Counted from the first letter of the stretch, positions 43,844-53,373 are shown. The stretch: DNA of 64,000 bases from Rhizobium sp. BK602 (GCF_014195095.1 NZ_JACIBC010000005.1:124001-188000), one strand, 5' to 3'. The notes: generated by a model from the sequence alone, not told the origin. Program-made: numbers and translations.

Positions 43844-45199
43844 TTACCGCATCTGCAGGATGATAGGGCTGCTGCTTGCGGGATCGGTATGGTCGCGCAG
43901 AGCCCGAACCTCTTCAGAGCCGACGGGTCCGCCGTGGTTTCCCCATGTCGTTCGGACATAGGAAAGGACATCGGCGATCTGTTCGTCGGAAAGCTGCTCG
44001 CGGAAGGGCGGCATGCGGTAGGCATCGGGGATTCCCGCCGTGACGACGCGGCCAGATCCGTTCAGCGTCACATTGATCTGCGAGGCGTTTTCCTTTGCCA
44101 ATGACGAGGCGGCGCCGGCCAGCGGCGGTATCCACTGGTTGCGGCCCTTCCCGTCATTGCCATGACAGAAGCTGCATTTGGCCGCAAAGGTCTGCGCGCC
44201 GGCCGCGTTGGCACGATCGGCAGACGACGCGCTGACCAATGTCGCCGGCTGATATTGCCATGGCGTGCCATCGCTTGCGGGGTCTCCCGGCAGCGATTTC
44301 AGATAATGGCTGATGGCGCGCAGATCGTCATCCGTCATGAACTGCGTGGAATTGTTGTAGGCCTCGGTCATCGAGCCGAAGACGACGGCGTGCTGGTTGC
44401 GGCCGCTCTTCAGGAACTGATAGATATCCTCCTCGCTCCAGCGGCCAAGCCCGGTATTGTGATCCTGGCGAAGGCTCGGCGCATACCAGCCATCGAGGAG
44501 CGCGCCGGCGAGATAGAGCGGACTGCTTTCGTCCAGGGCCTTTTCGTTCATGGTCAGGCTGCGCGGGGTGTGACAGCTGCCACAGTGCCCCGCTGCCTGC
44601 ACGAGGTAGGCACCGCGGTTCCACACCGCATCTTGCGATGCCTTCTCGACATAGGTGCCCTTGTCGGTGAAGACTACATTCCACAGGGCCAGCGGCCACC
44701 GCATGTTCAGCGGCCATCTTATGTCGGAATCCCTGTTCGCTTGATTGACGGGCGCCACCCCGGCCGTGAAGAAGGCATAGAGCGCGCGAATGTCATCATC
44801 ATTCATCTTCACGTAGGAGGGATATGGCATGGCCGGATAGAGCCGGCGTCCGTCGGGCGCGACGCCATGGCGAACCGCGCGGTCGAAATCGGCCAGGGTA
44901 TAATTGCCGATACCGGTCTGCTTGTCGGGCGTTATGTTCGTCGCGAAGATCGAGCCCAGCGGCGTTCCCATTTCCAGACCGCCAGCAAAGGGCTTGCCGT
45001 TCGGCACGCTATGACAGGCAACGCAGTCAGCCTGGCGCGCGACATATTCGCCGCGCTGCACAAGCTCGGACGACGGCGCTTGCGCAGCGCCTGTCTGGTC
45101 GAAGGGAGAAGACGGCTTGTGCGTGACAAACCACGTCAAGCCGCCGGCGACGACGATGACGATCAGGAGCAGAACCAGGAGCGCTTTCTTCAAGGACAA
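43844..45199 (-). CDS. Membrane-anchored tri-heme cytochrome c (aldehyde/alcohol dehydrogenase subunit)
   Basis: A 451-residue protein with an N-terminal anchor (ALLVLLLIVIVVAGGLTWFV) and three c-type heme motifs: CVACH (59-63), CGSCH near 205 and CSFCH near 340. This is the cytochrome subunit that carries electrons from periplasmic molybdenum or quinoprotein dehydrogenases to the respiratory chain. It lies 123 bp downstream of the molybdopterin subunit on the same strand, so it is the probable electron acceptor of that enzyme. Confidence 0.88.
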   Translation of the reverse strand: MSLKKALLVLLLIVIVVAGGLTWFVTHKPSSPFDQTGAAQAPSSELVQRGEYVARQADCVACHSVPNGKPFAGGLEMGTPLGSIFATNITPDKQTGIGNYTLADFDRAVRHGVAPDGRRLYPAMPYPSYVKMNDDDIRALYAFFTAGVAPVNQANRDSDIRWPLNMRWPLALWNVVFTDKGTYVEKASQDAVWNRGAYLVQAAGHCGSCHTPRSLTMNEKALDESSPLYLAGALLDGWYAPSLRQDHNTGLGRWSEEDIYQFLKSGRNQHAVVFGSMTEAYNNSTQFMTDDDLRAISHYLKSLPGDPASDGTPWQYQPATLVSASSADRANAAGAQTFAAKCSFCHGNDGKGRNQWIPPLAGAASSLAKENASQINVTLNGSGRVVTAGIPDAYRMPPFREQLSDEQIADVLSYVRTTWGNHGGPVGSEEVRALRDHTDPASSSPIILQMR

Positions 45200-45322
45200 T
45201 CCATCCCGTTTGTTCGGTGTCTTTTGGCTTTGATACGCATAGCGTCATGGACGCCCTGCCTCATTCGGCTCCCAACGCCTCTCGCGGTTCGAGGCGATGG
45301 GAAGCGGGCGAAGCAGGACGGC

Positions 45323-47587
45323 CTAGCTTTCAAAGGTGTATTGCGAAAGCGGCATGCTGCGGATTCGCTGTCCCGTCAGGGTAGAGACCGCATTGGCAAC
45401 GGCAGGAGGAATGGCGGGAAGTCCCGGCTCCCCGATGCCGCCCATCTGCGCGCCGCTTTCGACGATACGCGTATGCACGCGCGCCATTCGATCGGGCGGC
45501 AGGATGGGGTAGAGATCGTAATTGCGCGCGACCGGCTCGCCATTCTTGTAAACGGCCTCCTCCATCAGCACCTGGGAGAGACCGAGCGCCGTCGCCGAAT
45601 TGATCTGGGCCTCGATGATCGCCGGATTGACGATGCTGCCGGGATCGATCGCTTCCCAGACATCGTGAACCACGACCTCACCCTTTCGGATCGAGACCTC
45701 GGCGATGGCGGCCGTGTGGCTGCCGAAGGGGGACGCCATCGCCACGCCCCGCGCCCGGCGCGAACCGTCGTCGGCCGTGAACGGCCCCCGCTTCCAGCCG
45801 CCGGAAAGATCCGCGACCGCCTTGAGCAGATTGGTGAGCCGCTCATTGCCCTCAAGGAGCCGCAGGCGCAGTTCGTACGGGTCCTGTTTTCCCTTGTCCG
45901 CCAACTCGTCAAGGAAGGACTCGTAGAGGAAATCGTTCATGGAATTGCCGACGGATCGCCAGTAGGCCAGCATTGTCGGGTTTTCCACGTAGATCTGTGC
46001 GATGCGGCGGTTGGGAATGGCATAGGCCTTGCCCGTCAGCCCCTCGACCGCCGTATCGTCGATTTTCTCGGCGTTATGGCCGGAAATCCCTTCGGTCGGC
46101 CCTTCACAAACAGTGATCGCCTCAAGCGCGATCGGCATGCCCTTGTCGTCGAGCGCCCCCCGGAAGCGAACCGCCGCCATCGGGCGCAGCGGATCACGCA
46201 GGAATTCCTCTTCGCGGGTCCAGATCACCTTGACCGGCCGGCCGACATCCTTGGCGAGCTGGATGGCCTGGGGAAAGGGATTGGCTGCCGCATAGAGGAA
46301 ATGGCGGCCGAAGAAGCCACCCAGCAACGGGCTGTGAATATTGACCTTCGAGGGGTCGAGGCCGGCAAGCTTGGCGATCACGGCCTGGAACATTTCCGGT
46401 GCCTGGTTGGGCATCCACAGATCAAGCGTCCCGTCATCGTTGAACCGCGCCAGCGTCGATGGCGGCTCCAGCTGCGCGTGATGCACATATTGGCTGTGAT
46501 AGGTGGCGGACACGATGGTCTTGGCGCTCGCCAGAACGCCCGCCGCATCGCCTTCCTTCTCCGCATCCTTGCCTTCCCCAGCCTCGGTGGCGAGGCGCTG
46601 GCTGAAGGCGGCGGTGGAAAAATCGGCGGGCATGTTGCGCGCACCCGGTATGAGCGGTTGCGCACCCGGTTCGGCCCAATCGACCTGAAGCGCCTCGACC
46701 GCGCGCTTGGCATTCCACCATCTCTCCGCGACAACCGCGACAGCGCCGGGCAACCGGTGGACCGAATGCACGCCGGTCATGGCCTTCACTTCGGCTTCGT
46801 TGCGAATATTGCCGACGGACAGCCCCAGGCGCGGCGCATGCTGAACGGCGGCGTGCAGCATGCCGTCGACCTTGCAATCGATGGCATAGACGGCCCTGCC
46901 GGTCGACTTGTCGAGAACATCGAGCCGCTTCACCGGCTTGCCGATCCAGCGGAACTGGCTGCGATCCTTCAGCGAAACGCTTTCTGGAGCCGGCACGGGA
47001 AGGCCCATCGCAATCGTGGCGACATCGCCATAGGCCAGCTTGCGGCCGGATGCGGCATGGATGACCTCGCCCGGTTCGGTGGTCAGCTCGCCAACCGGAA
47101 CGTTCAGGCGCGTTGCCGCCGCCTCCAGGATCATCGCCCGCGCCAGCGCCCCCAGCCGGCGCATCGTCTCATAGCTCATGCGCACGGACATGCTGCCGCC
47201 GGTGATGCGCATCTTGCCGCCGATGACCAGATAGTCCGGGCCCGTCGGCGCGTTTTCGACGATGAACGAAGCGGGGTCCATGTCGAGCTCTTCGCCGACG
47301 ATCTGCGCCATGGCCGTAAAGACGCCCTGCCCGCCTTCGACGAAGGGGCTCATGAAGCGCACGGTGTTGTCGGGCCGAATCTCGAGAAACGCGGGAACCC
47401 GCGTGCCCGGCGCCATGGCGGCCGCCTGTTGGGCGCGCGCCGAGCCGACTGGTATGCCGAAACCAAGCACCAGGGCGCCCGCCGTCGTTCCCACAGCGCC
47501 GAGGAGAAAGCCCCGGCGGGAAATGTTGACTGGCGCGCCGTTGGGAAATTCGCCTTCCAAAGCGAGTTTGCGGTCGATCTCGTTCAT
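45323..47587 (-). CDS. Molybdopterin-binding subunit of periplasmic aldehyde oxidoreductase (xanthine dehydrogenase family)
   Basis: A 754-residue large subunit. The twin-arginine signal is clear: NISRRGFLLGAVGTTAGA, so the folded cofactor-loaded enzyme is exported. The domain order is that of isoquinoline-1-oxidoreductase type enzymes: PFVEGGQGVFTAMAQIVGEE early, GGFFGRHF in the middle and GGIGEPGLPAIPPAVANA near the end, whose Glu is the likely base. It forms a complex with the [2Fe-2S] subunit (start overlaps its stop by four bases) and the cytochrome. Likely oxidises aldehydes or N-heterocycles. Confidence 0.88.
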   Translation of the reverse strand: MNEIDRKLALEGEFPNGAPVNISRRGFLLGAVGTTAGALVLGFGIPVGSARAQQAAAMAPGTRVPAFLEIRPDNTVRFMSPFVEGGQGVFTAMAQIVGEELDMDPASFIVENAPTGPDYLVIGGKMRITGGSMSVRMSYETMRRLGALARAMILEAAATRLNVPVGELTTEPGEVIHAASGRKLAYGDVATIAMGLPVPAPESVSLKDRSQFRWIGKPVKRLDVLDKSTGRAVYAIDCKVDGMLHAAVQHAPRLGLSVGNIRNEAEVKAMTGVHSVHRLPGAVAVVAERWWNAKRAVEALQVDWAEPGAQPLIPGARNMPADFSTAAFSQRLATEAGEGKDAEKEGDAAGVLASAKTIVSATYHSQYVHHAQLEPPSTLARFNDDGTLDLWMPNQAPEMFQAVIAKLAGLDPSKVNIHSPLLGGFFGRHFLYAAANPFPQAIQLAKDVGRPVKVIWTREEEFLRDPLRPMAAVRFRGALDDKGMPIALEAITVCEGPTEGISGHNAEKIDDTAVEGLTGKAYAIPNRRIAQIYVENPTMLAYWRSVGNSMNDFLYESFLDELADKGKQDPYELRLRLLEGNERLTNLLKAVADLSGGWKRGPFTADDGSRRARGVAMASPFGSHTAAIAEVSIRKGEVVVHDVWEAIDPGSIVNPAIIEAQINSATALGLSQVLMEEAVYKNGEPVARNYDLYPILPPDRMARVHTRIVESGAQMGGIGEPGLPAIPPAVANAVSTLTGQRIRSMPLSQYTFES

Positions 47588-48045
47588 AGCGTTTGTACCT
47601 TCTGGCCAGAGAGGTCCTGGACGGCGGCCTTGATCGAATTATACGTCCCGCAACGACAGAGGTTGATCATCGCCGCCGCGATATCCTCTTCGGACGGTTT
47701 GGCCGTCTGCTTGAGCAGCGCCGTCGCCGCCATGACCTGGCCCGACTGGCAGTAACCACATTGGGGAACCTGGTGCTCCACCCAGGCGGCAACCACCTTT
47801 TTGCCGATCGGGTCATCCTCGATGGCTTCGATCGTGGTGATATGTCGGCCCACCACGCTCTCCACCGGCGTCACGCAGGATCGCACGATCTCACCATCGA
47901 CAAGCACGGAACAGGCGCCGCATTGCGCCAGACCGCAGCCATATTTGGTACCGGTCAGCCCGAGTTCATCCCGGATCACCCATAGAAGCGGCGTGTCGTC
48001 CCCGGACTCGACCTGATAGGTTTGATTGTTGATTTGAAGTTTCAT
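47584..48045 (-). CDS. [2Fe-2S] subunit of periplasmic aldehyde oxidoreductase
   Basis: A 153-residue iron-sulfur subunit. Plant-type ferredoxin ligands GCGLAQCGACSVLVDG with a further Cys (RSCVTPV), then the second cluster QCGYCQSGQVM and NLCRCGTYN. No signal peptide, so it is exported with the Tat-tagged large subunit. Start ATG has GGAAGGGCC upstream. The 204 bp before it (48046-48249) hold the promoter; nothing more specific is recognised. Confidence 0.9.
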   Translation of the reverse strand: MKLQINNQTYQVESGDDTPLLWVIRDELGLTGTKYGCGLAQCGACSVLVDGEIVRSCVTPVESVVGRHITTIEAIEDDPIGKKVVAAWVEHQVPQCGYCQSGQVMAATALLKQTAKPSEEDIAAAMINLCRCGTYNSIKAAVQDLSGQKVQTL

Positions 48046-48249
48046 GGCCCTTCCTCGAGATTGGACACGACGGTGAACGCAAACGTTATATTAGCAGCAG
48101 CGATCCAATTTATGTGATCAATTATCGGTCACCACGAAAGCTCACCCGAACTGGGCCGGGCGAGCTCATCGCACGCGTTGATCGTCCCATGGTTAGGTCA
48201 CGCCTCTTTGCTGCGGGCCCGCCCTGATCTTGCGCGACCGGCAGAGGGA

Positions 48250-49275
48250 TCAGACGCGCAACAACACCTTGATCGCGCGACGATCGTCCATGGCCTTGTA
48301 GCCTTCGGCGACATCGCTCAGTGGCAAGGCCAGATCGAAGACCTTGCCTGGCTGTATCTTGCGCTCCAGAACCAGGTCCATCAAATAAGGCAGAAAACGC
48401 CGAACCGGAGCTGGACCGCCGAGCAGGCTCTTCTGCGCAAAGAACAGACCCTGCCCGTCAAGCTGGACGCCATGCGGGACACCGACAAAGCCGATCGATC
48501 CGCCTGGGCGCGCGCAATTGATGGCCTGCATCATGGATTCCTGCGTGCCGACGCATTCGAGGACCGATTCCGCGCCGACGCCGCCGGTCAACTCCTTGAT
48601 GCGTGCGACGCCGGCTTCGCCTCTTTCCGAGACGATATCGGTTGCGCCGAATTCCAGGGCGAGATCCTGACGCGTCTTGTGGCGGCTCATCGCGATGATT
48701 CTCTCGGCCCCCATCTGTTTGGCCGAAAGAATGCCCATGAGGCCGACCGCGCCATCGCCGACGACGACCGCCGTCGAGCCAGGCTGAACCCGCGCCGCAT
48801 CCGCTGCATACCAGCCGGTTCCCAGAACGTCCGACGTTGCCAGGAGGCTGGGGATCAGATCGTCGGCGGGCAATTCCGCCGTCGCCACCAGCGTGCCGTC
48901 GGCAAGCGGAACACGAGCCAGCGGCGCCTGGGCGCCCGACATGAATTCCCGCTGTTCGCAGGAGGATTGAAAGCCGAAGCGACAGTGCGGGCAGGTATTG
49001 TCCGAAATACAGAAGGAACCGACCACGAACTGGCCGGGCCTGACCGTGGTCACGGCGCTGCCGACTTCCTCGACGATGCCGCAATATTCATGCCCCATCG
49101 CCATCGGCGCCTTGATATCGTTCAGCCCGCGAAAGGGCCAAAGATCGGAGCCGCAGATGCAGCTGGCCGAGAGCCGGATGATGGCATCGGTCGGATGAAG
49201 GATTTTCGGCTCGGAGACGTCTTCGCAGCGGACATCTCCGGGGGCATAGAGCATTGTTGCCAGCATGGTATTCAC
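48250..49275 (-). CDS. Zinc-dependent alcohol dehydrogenase
   Basis: A 341-residue MDR-family enzyme. Catalytic zinc site: CGSD (Cys41) and GHEYCG; structural zinc cysteines CPHCRFGFQSSC; NAD-binding VVVGDGAVGLMG near 170. Start is GTG 49275 with AGGAAA just upstream; ATG 49266 is possible. A LysR-type box lies 113 bp upstream, tying it to the redox regulon further left. Confidence 0.87.
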   Translation of the reverse strand: MNTMLATMLYAPGDVRCEDVSEPKILHPTDAIIRLSASCICGSDLWPFRGLNDIKAPMAMGHEYCGIVEEVGSAVTTVRPGQFVVGSFCISDNTCPHCRFGFQSSCEQREFMSGAQAPLARVPLADGTLVATAELPADDLIPSLLATSDVLGTGWYAADAARVQPGSTAVVVGDGAVGLMGILSAKQMGAERIIAMSRHKTRQDLALEFGATDIVSERGEAGVARIKELTGGVGAESVLECVGTQESMMQAINCARPGGSIGFVGVPHGVQLDGQGLFFAQKSLLGGPAPVRRFLPYLMDLVLERKIQPGKVFDLALPLSDVAEGYKAMDDRRAIKVLLRV

Positions 49276-49387
49276 TCACTTTCCTATTTCAGCCGCCAGC
49301 CATCGCGCGTGACCCTCGCCACGGCTGCAACGGGTATTGTAAAGGAGTGCGGCCGCTTTCATTAATACCGGAAAGTTGCATACGCTT

Positions 49388-49402
49388 ATGAATCCGATTC
49401 AT
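49388..49402. promoter_or_regulatory. LysR-type box 9 (ATGA-N7-TCAT)
   Basis: TTATGAATCCGATTCATAA in full: a seven-base inverted repeat, the longest arms of the nine. In the space between the alcohol dehydrogenase and the end of the FUSC gene. Confidence 0.72.
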
Positions 49403-49433
49403 AAGTTCGACGGCCGGTCCGCCGAGAGCGTCT

Positions 49434-50531
49434 TCAAGCGATCTGGCTTTCCCGAATACGGTCGGCGAGGTCGAGAAAATTCTGGCGCATGCGGCGCAGC
49501 GTGAAATCGAGCCCGAAGAGACGCCCGGTCTCGCGAAAGCCGATCGACTGGGCAGCCTGTGAATGTTGCAGGGTATCGAACGCGGTTTCAAAGGCCTCGT
49601 CTGCTTGCGAGATCAACTTGGAATCGATCTCTCCACCGACGCGAAGCGCACGAGCGCATGCCTCGGCGAAATTCGCCTGAGCCTCCAGGACCCGTGCCGC
49701 CTGAGGTCCGATGGCCTCGACGATACTTGCCGGAAAAGGCGCTTCGAGCAAATGGCTGACATAGGTCAGGTCATTGCGGATTCGCCAAAGGGAGCGGGGA
49801 ATGGCCTCTGAAATACCCTGCCTCGTCAACCAAAAGGCCCGCTCGCGCTGCGCATCCGTCAACAGAGTTTCCGTTGCCATCAGTGATTGCCGAAGCGCGA
49901 TATTGGCCTCCGACGCGGATATGGCCTCTCCCTTTTCGGCGGCGGCCGCCAGGTTTCGCAATATTTGCGCGATGACGCCGAGTGCCGACCCGAAGCGGTC
50001 AAGCACCATCGTCCGCGAGCGGGTCGGCAGGATGAAGAGGCTGGCGAGAACACCAACGACGCCGCCCAGGGTAATCTCGGCAATTCGGTCGACCACGAAT
50101 ATCCCCACCGGGATCGCCGGAGAATGCGTGAGCATGACGATCGCAGCCGTCAGCCCGGCATTGCGCAAACGAGGCGCGCGAGCCGCCGCGAAGCTGGCGA
50201 TGCCCACCACGATGATGAGGGCGATCCCGATGGCCAGCGGTTCGTGCGGCGTCACGACAACGGCGATACCGCCAAGCACGGCGCCCGCGACCGTCGCCAC
50301 CAGCCGGTCGACGGCGGCTCCGGCCGTCGCGCCTACCGAGGCCTGCATGACGATGAGCACCGTGAAGACGGCCCAATAGCCCTGCTGAAGATTGAGAAGC
50401 TGGGAAAGAGCGTAAGTAACCGTGCAGGCGATCATCACCCGCAGCGCCTGCACCGCGGCCCGCTTGGTCTGGATCAGTGACGCCTTCGGCGGCTGCGGAG
50501 ACTGGTTTTGGCGAGATGCGAGATCGGTCAT
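49434..50531 (-). CDS. FUSC-family membrane protein
   Basis: A 365-residue protein. An N-terminal half with about six segments (ALRVMIACTVTYALSQLL, GYWAVFTVLIVMQASVGAT, LRNAGLTAAIVMLTHSP) precedes a helical cytoplasmic half. This is the FUSC/aromatic-acid-efflux (AaeB-like) layout, here half-size. RAPRLRNAGL is a family loop. ATG 50531 begins just before the conserved part. Substrate unknown; such proteins often export aromatic acids. Confidence 0.8.
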   Translation of the reverse strand: MTDLASRQNQSPQPPKASLIQTKRAAVQALRVMIACTVTYALSQLLNLQQGYWAVFTVLIVMQASVGATAGAAVDRLVATVAGAVLGGIAVVVTPHEPLAIGIALIIVVGIASFAAARAPRLRNAGLTAAIVMLTHSPAIPVGIFVVDRIAEITLGGVVGVLASLFILPTRSRTMVLDRFGSALGVIAQILRNLAAAAEKGEAISASEANIALRQSLMATETLLTDAQRERAFWLTRQGISEAIPRSLWRIRNDLTYVSHLLEAPFPASIVEAIGPQAARVLEAQANFAEACARALRVGGEIDSKLISQADEAFETAFDTLQHSQAAQSIGFRETGRLFGLDFTLRRMRQNFLDLADRIRESQIA

Positions 50532-50713
50532 CGCCCAACTTTCCGCATAGAACCATATGCTGACAATGGCCGTAGGGTCTTGCCCCTCCCCGTCCCGCAA
50601 TGTCGCCGCCATGAATTGCAGCTCAAACCCACAATGGCAGTATTCTTCCCGATATGGAAGGAGCGTGCGAAATGGTATCCGATCAAGTGCGACATCCGAG
50701 GGAGACGAAACGG

Positions 50714-51133
50714 TCAGCCTTGCCAGGGATCGACGACGACCACGCCGGTGCCCTCGAAATCCCTGATATTGCGCGTCACGACGACCATATCGTGGACCAA
50801 AGCGGTCGCGGCAATCAGCGCGTCGGCCTCATTGCGTCGGTCTGGGATGTGCAGGTGGGCGCAGCGGGTCGCAACTGCGTCGTCAACGGGCAGGATACGG
50901 TCGGCGAATTCCGGGCGCACATGACTATCGAGCCAGGAGCGCAACCGGGCGCCCTGTGCGGCGTCCCGCCGCTGCACCCCGAGCACGCCCCGCTCCAATT
51001 CAAGAATCGTGATGGCCGACATGAAGAAGCGCGCTGCATCTTCGGCTCCGATCCACGCTATCACATTGGCATCGGCCTTGCCGTCACCGATCTTGCGCAG
51101 CTCGGAAACGACGTTGGTGTCCAGCAGATACAT
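50714..51133 (-). CDS. VapC/FitB-type PIN-domain toxin
   Basis: A 139-residue PIN ribonuclease. Acidic active site: Asp6 (LLDTNVVSE), Glu near 46 (ITILELERG), Asp near 102 (RNEADALIAAT) and Asp near 120 (TRNIRDFEG). ATG 51133 shares its A with the antitoxin stop (TGATG), so they are translationally coupled in the usual antitoxin-toxin order. All four catalytic acids are present, so the toxin should be active. Confidence 0.9.
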   Translation of the reverse strand: MYLLDTNVVSELRKIGDGKADANVIAWIGAEDAARFFMSAITILELERGVLGVQRRDAAQGARLRSWLDSHVRPEFADRILPVDDAVATRCAHLHIPDRRNEADALIAATALVHDMVVVTRNIRDFEGTGVVVVDPWQG

Positions 51134-51387
51134 CAAGACAAATCCACTTCACGCGGCTTGATGTCAACGCGCTGTGGCTCGAAATCGATTGCCGAGAGGC
51201 CAGGCATGGCGAGAGCGTCGATCAGGCTGCGGCGTTTGCCGCTCAAGCGTTCGAATTCATCATAGGTCATGAGAACATGGGAAGGCCTGCCGCGATCCGT
51301 AATGATAACCGGACCGCTGTTCGCTGCCTTCTTGGCGCGGCTGACGTCATGGTTCAGCTCGCGGCTGGATAGGGTCGTGATGCTCAT
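51133..51387 (-). CDS. Phd/YefM-type antitoxin
   Basis: An 84-residue antitoxin. N-terminal Phd fold (SSRELNHDVSRAKKAANSGPV, ITDRGRPSHVLMTYDEFERL) binds DNA; the tail (RRSLIDALAMPGLSAIDFEP) neutralises the toxin. An 18-bp perfect palindrome lies 13 bp upstream of its start. Confidence 0.9.
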   Translation of the reverse strand: MSITTLSSRELNHDVSRAKKAANSGPVIITDRGRPSHVLMTYDEFERLSGKRRSLIDALAMPGLSAIDFEPQRVDIKPREVDLS

Positions 51388-51400
51388 GGCGACACCTCAG

Positions 51401-51418
51401 TGTAGGTAATTACCTACA
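51401..51418. promoter_or_regulatory. Toxin-antitoxin autoregulatory operator
   Basis: TGTAGGTAATTACCTACA is a perfect 18-bp palindrome with no spacer, placed right before the antitoxin gene. Such elements are bound by the Phd-type antitoxin/toxin complex. Confidence 0.82.
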
Positions 51419-51519
51419 TATAACGCCAGAGGCGGAAATAACAAGCCGAGCGGATGTTTGAAGGGCCATGTCGACCTCCAATATACAATTGGCCAAGCCA
51501 CAGACGATACCGATAAAGA

Positions 51520-53373
51520 CTAATCGATTTCCTCGGGAATAAAGCCGCCGGTCTGGCGCTTCCAGAGACGGGCGAACAGCCCATCCTGCTCGACCAGTTC
51601 ATCCGGCCTGCCTTCCTCCAGGATACGCCCCTGATCGAGCACGATGATGCGGTCCATGCTGGCAATGGTCGAGAGGCGGTGTGCGATGGCAATCACCGTC
51701 TTTCCCTCCATCACCACATTGAGCTTTTCCTGGATGGCGGCCTCGGATTCGCTGTCGAGCGCGGAGGTTGCCTCGTCCAGAACCAGGATCGGCGCATCCT
51801 TCAAAAGGACGCGCGCTATCGCAACACGCTGCCGCTGGCCGCCGGAGAGCTTGATGCCACGGTCGCCGACGAAAGCCTCATAGCCCTTGCGGCCCTCGCC
51901 ATCGGCGAGGTCGGCGATGAAGGCATCGGCCTTTGCGGTTTTCGCAGCCTGCTCGATCTCGCCCTGCGTTGCTTCCGGCCGGCCGTAGCGGATATTGTCG
52001 CCCACCGAACGGTGCAGCAGCGCGACATCCTGCGCGATGACCCCGATATTGCGGCGAAGGCTTGCCTGCGTGACCGCGCGAAGATCCTGCCCGTCGATCC
52101 GGATCGCACCCTCGCCTATGTCATAGAAGCGCAGCAGCAGGCTCACCAGCGTGGTCTTGCCGGCACCGGAGAGGCCGACCAGCCCCACCTTTTCGCCGGG
52201 CCGCACCGTCAGCGACAGCTTGTCGATGACAGGCTTGCCGGATTTATAGGCGAACCGGACATTGTCGAAACGGATTTCGCCGCTCGTAACCATCAGGTCG
52301 GTCGCATCCGGCCGGTCGACGATGGTCGGCGGCGTCGTCATGACGGGCATGGCGTCCTTGATGGTGCCGATCGCCTGGAAGATCTGCTGGCCCATCTGCA
52401 GGAAGACGAAGATCTGCGTCGACAGCCTGTTGAGGATGTAGACCGCGCCAACGAACTCTCCGACCGTGAGGAAACCCTTGACGAGGCCGGAAAATCCGAT
52501 CGACAGCATGGTCAGCCATAGCAGCGTGTTCAACACCACGACCGTCACTTCCGACGAGCGATAGATGCGCTGTTCGTTGTGCTGCGTCTGCACGGCCTTC
52601 TCGATGGTGCGGCGGATTGCGCCGGCCTCGCTGTCTTCGGCCGCGAACTGCTTGATCATCTGCATATTGGTATAGAGATCGGTGATGGCGCCGGCGACGA
52701 GGCTGCGCTGTTTGGCGGTACGGCGCGAGCGTTCGACAAAGATCGGCACGATCCTGACGGTGAACGCCACGTTGAGCGCGACCCAGACGACGACAGGCAC
52801 GGCAAGTTGCCAGGCCAGAGCGCTCAGTAATATTACGGAGCCCACCAACTGCATCAGAAAACGCGGGATGGACTGGAAGGCGGCGAGGATCTGTTGCTGA
52901 ACGGCGGAGGAGACCTGTTGCAGCCGCGAGGAAACCTGACCGGCAAAAAGATCATGAAAGAAGGCGAGATCCTGCCGCTCCACCGCCTTGTGGCCCTGCC
53001 ACTGGATGGCGGCCGGCATGCCGATACCGAGCGTATGCGACATAAGCGTGTTGAGCAGGAACGAGGCGATCGGCATGATCGGAAAGATCAGCAGGCCGAG
53101 AAAAGTCAGCAGCGGCCACTTGCTCTCCAGAAAGACGGAAGCGCCCTGTTGCGTGACGCCATCGACGATGACCGAAAGCCCCCAGACGATCGTCAGATTG
53201 ATCACCTCCATCGCCATGGAGCAAAGGGCAAGCGTAATCAGCACACCGCGAAACATCGAGATGAAGTGCAGAAGGACCGCAACAGGGCCCTTGGAGGGCA
53301 ACGGCCGGTAGGGGATGTCGAGCGGCCGGATCAGCGTCTCGAAGGGACGGTAGATCATATCTGAAATCGACAT
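51520..53373 (-). CDS. ABC exporter, fused permease and ATPase
   Basis: A 617-residue half-transporter. The membrane domain (about residues 30-350, six segments) begins LLHFISMFRGVLITLALCSMA. ATPase: Walker A GLSGAGKTTL, Q-loop NIGVIAQDVALL, signature LSGGQRQRVAIARVL, Walker B ILVLDEATSALD, H-loop IAHRLSTIAS. It resembles Atm1/MsbA-type exporters. ATG 53373 starts the conserved part. It is divergent from the siderophore receptor and could export the siderophore, but an MFS exporter in the siderophore operon is the more direct candidate. Confidence 0.85.
   Translation of the reverse strand: MSISDMIYRPFETLIRPLDIPYRPLPSKGPVAVLLHFISMFRGVLITLALCSMAMEVINLTIVWGLSVIVDGVTQQGASVFLESKWPLLTFLGLLIFPIMPIASFLLNTLMSHTLGIGMPAAIQWQGHKAVERQDLAFFHDLFAGQVSSRLQQVSSAVQQQILAAFQSIPRFLMQLVGSVILLSALAWQLAVPVVVWVALNVAFTVRIVPIFVERSRRTAKQRSLVAGAITDLYTNMQMIKQFAAEDSEAGAIRRTIEKAVQTQHNEQRIYRSSEVTVVVLNTLLWLTMLSIGFSGLVKGFLTVGEFVGAVYILNRLSTQIFVFLQMGQQIFQAIGTIKDAMPVMTTPPTIVDRPDATDLMVTSGEIRFDNVRFAYKSGKPVIDKLSLTVRPGEKVGLVGLSGAGKTTLVSLLLRFYDIGEGAIRIDGQDLRAVTQASLRRNIGVIAQDVALLHRSVGDNIRYGRPEATQGEIEQAAKTAKADAFIADLADGEGRKGYEAFVGDRGIKLSGGQRQRVAIARVLLKDAPILVLDEATSALDSESEAAIQEKLNVVMEGKTVIAIAHRLSTIASMDRIIVLDQGRILEEGRPDELVEQDGLFARLWKRQTGGFIPEEID

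Noticed and set aside
44162-47755. Plus-strand open frame of 1197 codons
   Set aside because: Shadow of the cytochrome and molybdopterin-subunit genes; high GC content suppresses stops in the opposite frame.
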